Source of the DNA: Telopea speciosissima
Lineage: Eukaryota; Streptophyta; Magnoliopsida; Proteales; Proteaceae
Direction of reading: 5' to 3'
NCBI RefSeq assembly: GCF_018873765.1
Contig: NC_057918.1
Span: 36,681,871 to 36,745,870, forward strand
DNA: 64,000 nt
Shown here: positions 1 to 12,470 of the stretch, piece by piece
Layout: every line of letters starts with the position of its first letter
Numbering within the stretch: position 1 is the first letter of the stretch
The notes under the pieces: generated by a model
What the model saw: only the letters and a program-made list of their open reading frames with translations
Database searches by the model: none
Told to the model about the DNA's origin: nothing
Program-made: the position numbers and the translations under genes

Positions 1-173
1 GTTGTCATGGTAATGGCTATGTGATGCACATGATCATTATGACATTGGTTGTCATGGTAATGGTCATGTAATGCACATGATCATTGTGACATAGGTTGTC
101 ATGGTAATGGTTATGTGATAGGTGCATTGGATGCACATGATCATTATGACATTGGTTGTCATGCCAATGATGG
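1..173. repeat. Short tandem repeat, about 3.4 units
   Basis: Units begin GTTGTCATGGTAATGG and end near GACATTG. Units one and two are 47 bp each (1-47, 48-94). Unit three (95-154) is 60 bp because it carries a 13-bp insertion. A fourth unit is partial from 155. The array is probably longer, since it runs off the left edge of the window. No function is implied. Confidence 0.8.
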
Positions 174-1367
174 TTTTATGTATTTTTGACATTTTTCACA
201 TAAAAATATTGAAATATTAATTTTTGAGCATCATGTATATAATGAAGACCATGGTTATGGGATTTAAAATTTACATGCATTAGATGGATGTGTGTGCTAG
301 GCATGGCATGGATGTGGTTTGATATGTAATTTCTTTTTTTTTTTTAATCCTCCAGGCAGTCCAATTTTGGTGGAATGGTTTCCTGATTTGTAATTATTTG
401 GAAAGGGTTATAATAATTTTTGAATTAGCTTAAATTATTTATTGTAACCGCTTGGAGATCGTGTTGAGATCGGGGTCGTATTTTTGGATCGTGGATCAAG
501 GATCTTGCTGGTTCGTTGGAGAGAAGATTAAAGGAGGGACTTGCTCACTTGAAGTGTCCAAGTTGATTGCAGTTTTGGAATGATTTTTCTATGATAGTTA
601 GTTGCATATGCATTATCATATAATTATTGCCATATGTGGGAGTAACATATGAGGCTATTCCCATCCATCTTTTAATCAAAGTGAGTTTAAAATGGATATG
701 AACTCATGTTGATTAAAGATGCTATTCCATAACCATTGGTGTTTATATTTTTCCTTGGATGGATGTGCTATTATGCTTATATATTGGATGTATGATTGTG
801 TTTTTTTATACGTTCCCGCTATCCCTCAATTTTAATACAAGTGTGATATGGGAAACCCTGGTTGGTGGGATTCTCATGGCCTCCCTTAGTTGGTAAGTGT
901 AGAAGTTTCATCGATTTACCCTTGTAGATGCCGATAGGATAATATTTGGATAGATTGATGAAATTGTCTACACTCATCTCACATGTGATAGGTAGAGAAT
1001 ATGGTCAGTGGTACATGTACTATGATAGTAGGCATTAATCCACAAACACCATAATTTTCTCCAAAATTAAGGGTAAACACTTGACTTGAGTGTGTGTCAG
1101 CCGATAGGAATGGGCATGACACTCAGGTGGCCAAATCACATTTGAAGTCAAAGTGATGGATAGAATAGTCCACTCAACCAACATGCAAATGACAAACTCG
1201 GATAAGCTAAGACAAGAGCATAAGGGTTGATGGTTTTCCAATTCATACCCTATAAGCTAGAGAGAAGCTTAGGGTGTGATTGACCATTGATTGTTTTTAC
1301 CCCAGTTGTTTCAATGGTTGTAGATCATGTTCAATTATTAATTTTTGTACATCATATAGATTTAATA
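174..1367. other. Unassigned sequence upstream of the copia gag
   Basis: This stretch has no credible ORF. It could be the long untranslated leader of the copia element that follows, because the reading frame upstream of the gag ATG is continuous with AT-rich leader-like sequence. No copy of the 3' LTR (6230-7435) and no iMet primer-binding site is visible here. So the 5' LTR is either left of the window or lost. The only long ORF, on the minus strand at 1035-1241, has no recognisable similarity. Confidence 0.5.
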
Positions 1368-4300
1368 ATGTCAACCCAAATCAACTATACTGCCCTTATT
1401 AAAGATCATATTTTGACCAGCCCAAACTATGTTGACTGGAGGAGGAACATCAAGTTACTCCTATCTGCAGAAGGTCTAATGTCTGTCCTGGATGAAGAAG
1501 AGCCTGAATTCTCCAATGAGGAAAACCTTGAATCTAAACCGGTCTATGAGTTATTTCGTCAGAAAAACTCTAAGGCCAAACTCCTTGTGTTAAGTTCTCT
1601 GGAAAAGACCATCGCTAATTCTGTCAAGGATCTGTACTTGACAAAGGATATGATGGAGGAGTTGAAGGAGATGTATGGGAGAGAAGAAAGATATGCCCAT
1701 CATCAACTTGTGACACTCCTCCATGGCACGAAGATGGCTCAAGGAACTCTAGCTATAGATCATGTGATGAAAATGCGAAACTTGTTCCAAGATCTGGAGA
1801 ACCTTGGGACGTCCTTCAAGCTGAATTATAAGACGGATGTCATCTTTTACTCTTTACCTCAAGAGATCTACGGATCGCTTATTATTAATTATAACATGAA
1901 TAAACTCTCCGTCGAACTCCCTGAACTGGGCAACATGTTGCAAGAGGTAGAAGCTGCATCCAAGAAGCAGAAAGTAGAGGTCTTAACTATAGAGGACAAG
2001 TCTTCTTCCTCCAAGCCCAAGGGCAAGAAGAAGAAGAAGAAGGCTAACAAGGGCAAAAATCCTAAGGTCGGTGCTAAGGGAATTCAGAAGAACAAGGGCA
2101 AGGGAACTTGTTTCTATTGCAAAAAGGATAGACATTGGAAGAAGGAATGTTGTGCTTTCCTGGCTGCTCAGAAAAAGAAACAGGAGAAGCAGGAAGAATG
2201 TATTTCTGAAACCTTAGTCCTTTATGAGTCTAATTTGTTAGAGGAACCTACTAACACATGGTTGGTGGACTCAGGGTCTACTGCCCATATTTGTAACTTA
2301 TTGCAGGGGTTCAAGCTGACAAGAAGGCTGAGTAAGGATGAAGTTCGTTTGAAAATGGGTATGGGAGTTGAGGCCATTGGAGATTTTACTTGATTTTTTA
2401 GTAGTAGCACTTTGATTTTAAGAGATTGTTTTTATGTCCCCCTATTTAGGAGGAACATTGTTTCTATTAGTAGGCTGGTAAAGGATGGTTATATGTTTCT
2501 TTTTGGTGATAAGTTAACTATTTGGTTTAATAACTCTTTTGTTACTACTGGCTTACTGGATAACGGATTGTATCTCTTAAAACCGGTACTAGAGGTAAAT
2601 GAGATCTCCAATAATTCTATAAAAAGAAAATCAGCCCAAGATAATTCAACATATCTTTGGCACTTGAGGTTAGGTCATATTGGAGTAGAAAGGATAAACA
2701 GGTTGGTGAAGGATGGACCTTTAGATTCATTGAAGGTAGAACCTTATCCAACCTGTGAGTCATGTCTACAAGGAAAGATGACCAAGAAACCCTTCTCTAA
2801 CAAAGGAAGGAGAGCCGAAGCTGTGTTGGAATTGATACACTCTGATGTGTGTGGATCCATTAACGTTCAGGCGAGGTATGGTTATGAATACTTCGTAACC
2901 TTCACTGATGATTACTCTCATTATGGTTACATATACTTGATGCATCACAAGTTGAAAACCTTTGACAAATTCAAGGAATTCTGAGCGGAGGTTGAAAAAC
3001 AGTTGGGTAATTGCATCAAGTGCCTCTGATCTGATCGAGGAGGAGAGTATTTATCAGATGAGTTCAGGGACTATCTGAAAGAAGCTGGGATTATATCTCA
3101 GTTGACTACCCCAGGGACACTTTAACAGAACGGAGTTTCAAAAAGGAGGAACCGAACCTTATTGGACATGGTTCGGTCCATGTTGAGTTATTCAGAACTA
3201 CCATTGAGTTTTTGGGGTTTCGCACTGGAAACTGCCATCTATATACTGAACAGGGTACCAACAAAGTCTGTGACCAAAACACCTTTTGAATTGTGGTATC
3301 GGCGCAAGCCTAGTCTCCAACATGTTAAGGTGTGGGGTTGCATAGCACATGTAAGGAAATAACAGACGAATAAGTTGGAATTCCGAACAGATAGATGCTA
3401 TTTTTTGGGATACCCTAAGACTACAATAGGCTACTATTTCTATGATCCTGTTAATCAGAAAGTCATAGTCAGTAAGTATGCGATATTTCTTGAGGATGAC
3501 ATGATCTCACCAAGATCAGATCCAGTGGTCATTAAAGAAGTATCTAATGACCAAGTGCCCTATGCACCGATAGAAATTTCAGTTGACGTGCCAATAGTAG
3601 AGCAACAACCTCAAGAGCCTAGACAGAGTGGGAGGTCTATCCGACCACCAACTTGTTTAAACCTTCTCATAGAGGAAGATCAAAAGGTGGAAGAATTCCA
3701 CATGGTGTCTAATTGTTCAGACACAAATCCTTATACTTACACTGAGGCTCTTAAGGATGTTGACTCTATGAAATGGCAGGAAGCTATGCGCAATGAAATA
3801 GATTCTAACCATGTCTGGACTCTTGACGATCTGCCACAAGGGGTAAAATCCATTGGCTGTAAATGAATCTACAAGAGGAAGAGAGGTGTGGATGGAAAGG
3901 TGGATCGTTTCAAAGCAAGACTGGTGGCGAAGGGATACACCCAGAAAGAGGTTATTGACTAAGATGAAACCTTCTCACCGGTAGCTATGATTAAATCCAT
4001 TCGGATTTTATTGTCAATTGCTACATACCACGATTATGAGATCTGGTAGATGGAGGTGCAGACCACTTTCCTTAACGGTTATCTTAATGAGGTCATATAC
4101 ATGAGTCATCCTGAGGGTTTTATTTCCCCAGGGGAGGAAAATAAGGTATGTAGGTTGTTGAGGTCCATTTATGGACTAAAACAAGCTTTCAGAAGCTGGA
4201 ACATCCATTTTGATCAAACTATTAAGGAATTTGAGTTTGAACAAAACATTGATGAACCATGCATGTATAAGAAAATCTGTGGGGATGCCATCTGTTTCCT

Positions 4301-5297
4301 TATCCTATATGTGGATGATATACTACTCATTGGGAATGATGTGGAGTTGCTTTCATCTGTAAAGATGTGGTTATCCAAAATATTCTCGATGAAAGATCTT
4401 AGTGAAGCCAGTTACATCTTAGGAATCAAGCTTGTGAGAGATGGCAAGAAGAGGGTGTTGGGATTGTTACAATCCACCTACATTGACAAAGTGCTTGACA
4501 GGTTCAACATGCAGGATTCAAAGAGAGGAAATGTGCCTCTCAGACATGGAATCGGTCTATCCAAGTCACAATGTCCTCAAACTCCTAAGGAAATTGAGAC
4601 TATGAAGAGAGTTCCTTATGCTTCTACAATAGGAAGTCTGATGTATGCCATGTTGTGTACCAGGCCAGATATTTATCATGCTGTAGGGATTATGAGTCGA
4701 TATCAATCCAATTCAAGACAAGAACATTGGACAGCTGTCAAGGGGATCCTCAAGTATCTAAAGAGGACCAAAGATTACTTCTTTGTATATGGTTGTGATC
4801 AGTTATCAGTAGTTGGATATACAGATTCGGATTTCCAAACTGACAAGGATGATAGAAAGTCTACCTCTCAGATGGTCTTTATGATTGGAGGGGGTGCAGT
4901 GATTTGGAGAAGTGTTAAACAGAAGTCAACAGGTAATTCCACAACAGAAGCTGAGTACTTGGCAGCTAGTGAAGCAGCTAAGGAAGGTGTCTGGCTCAAG
5001 AAATTCTTGACAGACTTAGGGGTGGTGCCTGAGCTAGTGGAGCAACCCATACAATTGTTATGTGACAACGGGGGAGCTATAGCACAAGCGAAGGAACCAA
5101 GGGCTCATCAGAGGAATAAGCATGTGGAGTGAAAATATCACTTGATTCGTGAGATTATTCAGCATGGTGACATAGCCATAGTTAAGGTTGACACTGCAAA
5201 TAATTTATCTGACCCCATGACTAAGGCATTGCCTCCTAGTGTTTTTGAAAAACATGTTGGGAATATGGAGGTGAAGTTCATGGGTAACTTGCACTGA
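1368..5297 (+). pseudogene. Copia gag-pol polyprotein with in-frame stops only
   Basis: This would be a single polyprotein of about 1309 codons for capsid, protease, integrase, RT and RNase H. The start ATG at 1368 (MSTQINY) is preferred over the in-frame 1287 because gag similarity begins there. Visible features are a CX2CX4HX4C zinc knuckle (2109-2150), protease DSG (2268-2276), a GAG-preintegrase/integrase segment with LRLGH and CESC (about 2660-2770), integrase SDRGGEY (3030-3050), RT YVDDILLIG (about 4309) and RNase H up to 5297. All pieces lie in one frame. They are separated only by stop codons at 2391, 2982, 3027, 3123, 3360, 3864, 3960, 4047 and 5130. The integrase NGV-E-R motif reads NGVSKRRNR, which is Glu to Lys at the third catalytic position. 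Confidence 0.9.
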
Positions 5298-6229
5298 TGT
5301 ATAGAATTCCTATTTGAATTAATGAATTTTAATTTTGATTAGCATGATCAGTTGTTCAGCTCAATTATTGTCCATAGGTATTCATGCCTAAAACTATTCA
5401 CCACTAGGGATGGGACTGGACATCTTGTCCGATATGGTGGTCGCATTGTGTGTGCTTAGGAAGGTAATTTTTCCAAGACACAAATGTGAGTGTACATTCG
5501 GTGTGTACATTGGACTGGATCACTTGAGAATTTCACATGTGGTGTACTGTCAGTTTATAAAGAAAATGAGATTCTCTTAAGTAGTCCACGATTGGTCCCT
5601 TGACCTGAGGGGTCCTTATCGTTGCAGCATTCATATGTTGAGAGTTTTGGTGTATCAACGATTGATGTCTCTCTCTGACTATATATCAGTGCACTGGACT
5701 CTCAATGTCTGACTGTATTCGAAAGAGATGCCCAACATGGAACCCATAACCCATACATTGGGAGTATGTTGAGGAGAGTATTCTATATAGGATTGGACAC
5801 AAATCCGGTTCCGGTAGCATTTTCAAAATGTTTTTGAAATGTTTTTAGATGTATATACTTACAAAACATTATCTATTTTCTTGACCATTTTTTTTGAAAT
5901 GTTTTTTCCTCGGTCCAATCAAGGTAATTGAATCTCTCGATCGGTGTATCGGTTCATTGAGGTTTAACAGTCTCGTACACATGCCTTATATTGAACCCTG
6001 CAATATTATTTTATGGGGAACTAATGCGTTTGTCAACTACTTACCTTGGGTGTTGATTATTACATCTGCTTGGCATCTTCGATGTTGAACATTTTAGAAG
6101 CTGAGTAGAATCCCATTGCGATCCTACCCCTTTCCTTTCGGTTCCATTCATTTACACAGTACGGTTGATCATGATTTCTTTTTCGTGATCCTCTTGTAAG
6201 ATTGGATCTTACAGTAGGATGGAGGAGAT
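5298..6229 (+). other. Copia 3' untranslated region and polypurine tract
   Basis: This is noncoding sequence between the polyprotein stop (5295-5297) and the LTR. It ends in a purine-rich tract, AGGATGGAGGAGAT (6216-6229), directly before the LTR TG, as expected for the plus-strand primer. The word GGTCGCATTGTGTGTGCTTAG at 5439-5459 has a diverged counterpart on the minus strand at 31524-31547. That suggests the element remnant there is related. Confidence 0.6.
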
Positions 6230-7435
6230 TGTTAGAAAAGAAAAGATATTGGGTCAATATTGGATATTGGACCCAATATTGAATTCCTCTAGCAATATGG
6301 ATCTTTCTTTGTTGGGAAAGATTGTATGGGTTGGTAATTGAGTCCCAATAGGAAACTCAATATACCTTGCCCATGTGAGCTTCCATTTTGGGAATGTGAG
6401 TTAGGAAAATCTTATAAAATACAAGAGATTGCCAAAAACTCAAGGGACACACAAGGAACCCCAAAACCGTGGAGCTCTCTTTCCCTCTTCTAGAATCGTT
6501 TTCTCCCTCTCCCTCTCTTGGTGTTTGATCTTAGAGAAACTCCAAGGCCTTGTGATCCTTGGAAGTGTGGAGGAGTTGGCTTGACCGTGCGGGGAACGCA
6601 AAGCTTTACGTGGTGAGTGGAACGATCGTGAGAGGGCTATCATCAGCAGGAGGTCTTGCATCTATGAGCCTCTAGGTAATGATCGATCCTTGTATTGTTC
6701 TGTTATTGAATGACATCTCCCATTGATATTCTTGATCTTGTTTTCGCTTCCGCTAGATCGCACTTTGATTGCAAACATCTTGGTCATTTCTTCTTCTTTT
6801 TCTTTAATGTGTCAAAAGTGATTTGGGGTTTCTGCTAGTGCTCAGAGAAGATCGCTCCTCATTAGGGTTTTAGGACTTGTGCGAGAAATTGACCATTTGA
6901 CCGCAGGGTAGACCAGAGAAGAGAGAGGGATTGAAATGAGATATTTCTGCAATGCAATCGCCGATCAGAGAGAGAGAGCAGGGAAGGGGCCTACGGGAGA
7001 GAAATGGAGATCACAGAAAGAGAGATAAAGAGACGTCCCACTCTCCTACTCTCCCTAAGATTCCAGAAGGGAAGAGACTTCTGCGAGATTCAGCCACATA
7101 GCCGTTGATAGGGATTTCAAATAATGACCTGTTGTCGCCGGTTTTCGATTGAACTGGGGGAAGACGTTCAACGACTCAGATTGCGCTAGCTGAAATCAAT
7201 GGTCACCAGAGAAAAACGTCCCGCAAACCTATTTCATATGTACGTACCACGACCACTTACTCAAGAAAAAATTATAGGCATTCAAATACATAACCGTCAA
7301 CTTTTACCTCAAACCAAGCTTATATTTCTTCGGTATGGTACATTGATGTTAATTTCAAAAATTTAAATAGTAAAAGTAGTTATTCCACGGAGAACCATCG
7401 ATGACTACTAGTTTACCAATAAAAAATCCCTAACA
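6230..7435 (+). repeat. Copia 3' LTR, 1206 bp
   Basis: It starts TGTTAG right after the polypurine tract and ends CTAACA at 7435, giving a 6-bp inverted terminal repeat. A TATA-like CTTATAAAATAC lies near 6410, followed by sequence that could be the transcript start. No second copy is in the window, so the end was set by the inverted ends and not by LTR-LTR alignment. The right boundary is therefore less certain than the left. Confidence 0.7.
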
Positions 7436-7789
7436 ATTGGATTATTATCGACTAGGAATTAAGGCTAATTCAATACAATGGATTGGTGAGGGTGGGATAT
7501 GGATCTTGGGTTGATTTCTTGATTATGTTATGGGTATATCATTTAGGTTAGGGATGTAAATTGATAGTAAAAAATTCAAAGTTGATTCACATCTTTATCT
7601 ATTTAGGGGTATTTGGATCCGAATTCAGATAACTTGGAACATAATCTATTTGATTTATCAACTCTTGGTTATTTAATGTCTTGCACTGCTTTTCCTGTTA
7701 AAATATGTTGCATCTTGATTTTGTTAATTAATTTGAAATTTTGGAATGTGGATAAGAGTGATACCAAGGAAACTTTTTCATTTGATTGT
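7436..7789. other. AT-rich spacer
   Basis: No gene is visible. From about 7550 there is a short word, AGGGATGTAAATTGATAG, that recurs in variant form at about 29922 and 36283, probably part of a dispersed repeat. Confidence 0.5.
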
Positions 7790-9108
7790 CTAGAGTAAGG
7801 TTGATCACCAAAAAAATCTTGGCAGGTTGGGTTTATGTACCTCTAAAACCCAAAATAAGGAAGGCTCTTTTACTTAAATTAGGTTGGCACCTACTCAATG
7901 ATACAGAGACTCTTTGGGCTAAATTCTTTCCTAACTTGCCAATTTTTTATATTTGAAAACTATTTCGAGGCAATGCAATTGTACTTAGAACAATATTGCT
8001 GAAATTCTCCCCACTTTCCAACGAATGGTGGTTCGAAAAATAGGGAATGGATGTGATACTTTTTTCTAGTTTGACCCTTGGGTTTCTTCAACACCGTTGT
8101 TATCCTTTCCTTCCCTTGGACCACAATGTGACTCTAAAATCAAGATATGCAAGTTTATTTCTATGAATACTTGGAATGTTGTTTCACTCTCTTTATATCT
8201 TCCTACTTCTCTGGTGTATGACATTCTTAAGATCCCGATTGCTACTTCTTTAGACTGATGGTGGTGCTTCTTGTCGGCTCTTTGACTACTAAATTGGCTG
8301 CCAAATTTTCGTATAAAGATTTTCCTAGGACTTCCTCCTCACACTCTGAGGGAGTGATTAGCTCCCCTAATCTCTCTAGATGGTGGTAGTTTTTTTGGAA
8401 ACTTAAGGTTCATCCTAAATTCAAACTCCATCTTCGGAGGGTCCTCCATGAGGGTGTTTCTGTTAGAGAGATTTTGGGCAAACGTATAGTCTTGGACATG
8501 AATTGTCCGCTTTGTAATGTTGTCCTCACACTCTAAAGGAGTGATTAGCTCCCCTAATCTCTGTAGATGTTGGTGCACGGTTTTTTCTTGAAACTTAAGG
8601 TTCATCCTAAATTTAAAGTCCATCTTTGGAAGGTCCTCCATGAGGGTTTTCCTATTAGATTTTGGGCAAATGTATAGTCTTTGAAATGAATTGTCCACTT
8701 TGTAATTCTGTCTTGCAATTTCTTTAATTAAGCAGATTTGGGTTGCGGGGCCATTGGAACTTTGAACTGAATTGATGTCTAGTTCGTCCATTTTGTCCCT
8801 CTTTCTTACTTTTTTTGATTCACCATCGTTCTCACCCATTGACCATCATTGGTTTTTTAGTGTTGTGGTTGTTACAGTTTATTTTCTCTAGAAGCATAGG
8901 AACCAGGTTGTTATGTCTCATATTAATTGTCGGATTGCTGATATGCATCTGTCTTCTATTTCGACTATTGCTCTTTCCCTACTGTCCAATCCTCGTGGTG
9001 ATCATGTTACTTTTTCGGGTACCATTTCTCCGCCTACTTTAAGTTATCCTATTTTGATATGCACAGGAGCTTCTAACAGCTCTTGAACAATTTAGGTTGG
9101 GCCTATAG
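7790..9108 (+). pseudogene. L1-type LINE ORF2 3' fragment (left half)
   Basis: Translated in shifting + frames, this gives the C-terminal part of a plant LINE ORF2. First comes an RT-thumb-like segment (GRLGLCTSK, ALLLKLGWHLLNDTETLWAKF in conceptual frames near 7800-7930). Next is a zf-RVT-like region (KLKVHPKFKLHLRRVLHEG, then MNCPLCN near 8400-8515). The start of an RNase H region follows near 8860-9108. Many stops and frameshifts mark it as dead. The fragment is cut at 9108 by the gypsy element and resumes at 20102. Confidence 0.7.
8334..8710 (+). repeat. Tandem duplication of about 187 bp inside the LINE
   Basis: The zf-RVT segment occurs twice in a row. Copy one starts near 8334 (TCCTCACACTCTGAGGGAG) and copy two near 8523 (TCCTCACACTCTAAAGGAG). 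Both run through the AACTTAAGGTTCATCCTAAA block to the Cys-coding TTGTAAT. The copies differ by several substitutions and small indels, so the duplication is old. Confidence 0.8.
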
Positions 9109-12100
9109 TGTGACGACCCAAACCCGGGATAAGGGTAAGAGTACAACCCTCGCGGGCGATGTTCTTACGATTGATTTCGTAACTTAGCATGTGTCTAAAA
9201 GTTGGATGAAAATTTTTTTTATTAGCATCCAAGCACACCTTTTCTAACAATGCGGAAGATTATCAAGCAACATATCATCGAATAAATATATGTTTTCATC
9301 CAAATATGGTGGCAATTCCAAGTTATCATTATAGGTTAATCTCACACGCATACGAGCTAACATAAAAGAAAATAAACAGTATCCAAGTCAAATTGTGCTA
9401 CATCCAACCATTAAATCCAAATTCAATCAATAAAGTATACTAATATCCATTATTCAAATCTTCAAGTCTATCAAGCATCATAATCGCCATCCTGCTGCTC
9501 CTGGTCACCTGTGCAGTCTGTGCACTGACCTGTTCCATCATCTGTGTCTGAAAAATAAAGGGATGAGGTCAACAACCCAGCGAGACAAAGCATAGATAAT
9601 ACATGCATTAATAGGCACAACTTACACATACAAACAATGTATGAACTATAGTAAAAAAAATTAGATACATTAATGCAATTCTATTTGGTTATATTGCATG
9701 TGCACATCTAGTAAAGGTGAGGAACACGACCGTTGATCTGACAGCTGCCATTTCCTACATTACTTGGCTGAACACTACCGGGTGTCATTTCTCTTTTACC
9801 CTGCCTGACCGGACCGGGTCTGGGATCAAGTATGCTCACCTGTGGGAGGTCTAGATCCGGTTCTGGTTATGGAGGACAGCGTGCTCCCCTGTGGGAGGTC
9901 TTATCATCAACTCTGTTTTGGTGTCCTCATCGAGCACCTAACCCCTTGCTGGAAAGGGGTGCAGTCTGGGTTCTAGGTCTGAATTCTAAATGTCTGATTC
10001 TGGGACCTTATGTCCAATTCTTTCTTATATTCTGAATGAGGTTCTATCACATGCTATCATGGTATTTCATCACATCATATAATTCTAAACTCATGATACA
10101 TACATGGTATGTCACTCATATTAAAGCATAAAACAAAATCCAAAGCTTGTAAACATCATAAACAATCACAAAATATCTGAAATATAAGAGATAATGGTTC
10201 ACTCACATAACATAGTATAAGAGGCATATTAATCCATGTAAAATCCATGATTATACTCACCTTGGTACTTGAATAGAATTACACTTTTACCAAGTCTTTA
10301 GTTTCTCTCTCGTACAATGTACAATCCCTAGATATGCTCACCTATCACATCATATTAATCTTCTCAGGTTCTGTCCCATTCTGCGCATAATCACTTCCTA
10401 ATGCCATAACTTATAACACAGACATCCAATAGATATAAAACTTATATATTATTAAACTAGATTTAAAATACCATAATTCATAAGAAGGACCTATCTCCAG
10501 AATAAGCCTCCAAGGCCCTTCAAATCCAAGCCCAAACTAGGGTACTGACAGGAACTTTTTCTATTAAATAGAGTGACCTTTGTGCACTAAAAGTGCATTA
10601 ATCACTCGTTAAAAATTATAATGACTCTCAGTTTTTTATATGTTAAATTAGACTTATAAATACACAAATCATCAGAAGACATAAACCTAATTTAAGGTCT
10701 CTAAGTCTACTAAAAAATTGAGCACAACTCGGGTTCATAACTATAACAAAACCTGCACTCAGGATTGTGTACAGAAAAGTAAAAATATAATTTTTCCATC
10801 TTCCATAATCAATTTAATCGGATTTTTTTATGGGTGAAACTAGACTTATATGGCCACGTTTCATCAGAAGGGGCCATCTTCATATTTGGCCCATAGGTAA
10901 CCCGAAAATTAATCACAAGGACAGACAAGTGTGCTGGACAGAATTACATTAACTTCAATGTAATACCCAAAATACATGCACTTCCAGAATGGATTAGGGT
11001 CTTAAAATACATGCATAGGAAGGTCTATCAGTATATTTTGTAACCATATAAATTTAAAATCCTAGTCCTAAGCCGTTTAAAAACTCTGATTTTTACAAAA
11101 ACGGTGCACAGAAAAATTTGTGCAGAAAATACCAAGAATCACAGTCTCCTAAAGATTATCATCCTTGCTAAAGACGCAATACAAGGTCTTAGAATACGAT
11201 CTTATAAAATTAATCTAGGTATATTATCTCTTACCCTAGGAAAAAATTAAATTAAGTTTAGAAGAACTTACTCTTCGTTTGTGCAGCCCCAAAATTACTT
11301 GAACTCTCTAAGCTTTCACTTCTTCTATCTTTCTTCTCTTTCGCTTCTTCTTCTTTTCCTTTCTTTCCTTACTTCCACGATCTAGGTTTGGGGTTTCCTT
11401 GAAGTCCAACCTTATATTTCTATCTCCTCTTAAACGGCTACTCCTTTCTTCTTTCTTGTTTATCTCCAACTCACTCTCTCTTTTATCTCTAACTCACTCT
11501 CTCACTCTCTCTCTCCCTCTCTCTTCTTATCTCTTATGAAGATTTGTTTCCTTTTATGAGTCAAGTTTCTTTTATTTATTTGTATTTTCCTTCTTATATG
11601 CGATGACCCTCTTTCCTTCCCTCTGAGTTGTTCCTAGTGTATCTCAATTTATCTCTAATTTTCCTATGATTCCTAATTTATCTCTAATTTCCCTAAATCT
11701 CCCAATTGGACTTGCTTTCTTCCAAGTAATCCGCCATATAGTCTACTCTCTCCTCTTTTTCTTTTTTTTTATTATTTTATTATTATCATTGTTTATTTTA
11801 TTTATTTATTTGTTTGCATCAAGTCACAAAATCTCAAGATGGGGCCCATAAGAGGCTCCTTCCACCAAGCTGACGAACTTCTCTCCTTCTAAATTGAATT
11901 TACCTCAATTTGATAATAATTATAAAATAAACAAAAATTATACTTAATGTGTTGCACACAAGAATTGAACCTTGTACCTCCCATAAACAAAGCAACTACA
12001 CACCGATAAGCTATGACTACATGTATGTACATAAAAACCTAAAATTTTATAAAACATTACTTTTTACATTAAAACACATTTAATGACTAAAATAATAAAC

Positions 12101-12202
12101 TCTAATTAATTATATAGCATAATTACCATAATTCCCTGGGATTAAATTACTATTTTACCCATAAGGTTGAGACTCAAGGTTTCTGAAATCTGGGGTTTCA
12201 CA
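9109..12202 (-). repeat. Gypsy 1 left LTR (3' LTR of the minus-strand element), 3094 bp
   Basis: It matches 17011-20101 along its whole length with scattered substitutions and small indels. Ends are TGTGA and TCACA. No coding content is apparent. There are CT-rich stretches around 11340-11530. Confidence 0.93.
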
Positions 12203-12216
12203 TCCTCCCCACCTTA
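12203..12216 (-). other. Gypsy 1 polypurine tract
   Basis: The plus-strand sequence TCCTCCCCACCTT directly after the LTR end reads AAGGTGGGGAGGA on the element's own strand. This is the expected position for the plus-strand priming site. Confidence 0.75.
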
Positions 12217-12470
12217 TTTAAATTTTGTCCTCGAAATTTGATGGTACTACTCTCTTAAATGTAATTTAATATGTCACTAATTTATTCTTCTTGGAAAGAA
12301 CAGTTGGGATTCTAATAGATATAAACAGAAGTTCCAACCTTTCGGTTATGATCCTGGACCTGTGGTTATGGGCCCACATACTCCTAGATTAACAGAGTAG
12401 AAAAAGACAAAATTATTAACAGTATTCTGAAACTGCAACTTTAGGAAAGAGTAGAAAACTAAAGTGTACC

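Larger units (their letters stand above)
1368..7435 (+). mobile_element. Ty1/copia LTR retrotransposon, degenerate, 5' end not seen
   Basis: The order gag, protease, integrase, reverse transcriptase, RNase H is diagnostic of Ty1/copia (integrase before RT). The coding part is 1368-5297, followed by a long 3' untranslated region, a purine-rich tract (6216-6229) and one LTR (6230-7435). The LTR has inverted ends TGTTAG/CTAACA. The first 1286 bases do not match that LTR, so the left boundary is unknown. The polyprotein carries at least nine stops and a lost integrase catalytic residue, so the copy is dead. The lineage within copia is not assigned. Confidence 0.85.

Noticed and set aside
1..173. 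CRISPR-like array
   Set aside because: Units are contiguous with no spacers, and the context is plant nuclear DNA.
8339..8839. 166-codon minus ORF with an internal repeat
   Set aside because: Antisense to the LINE fragment; its internal repeat is the LINE tandem duplication.
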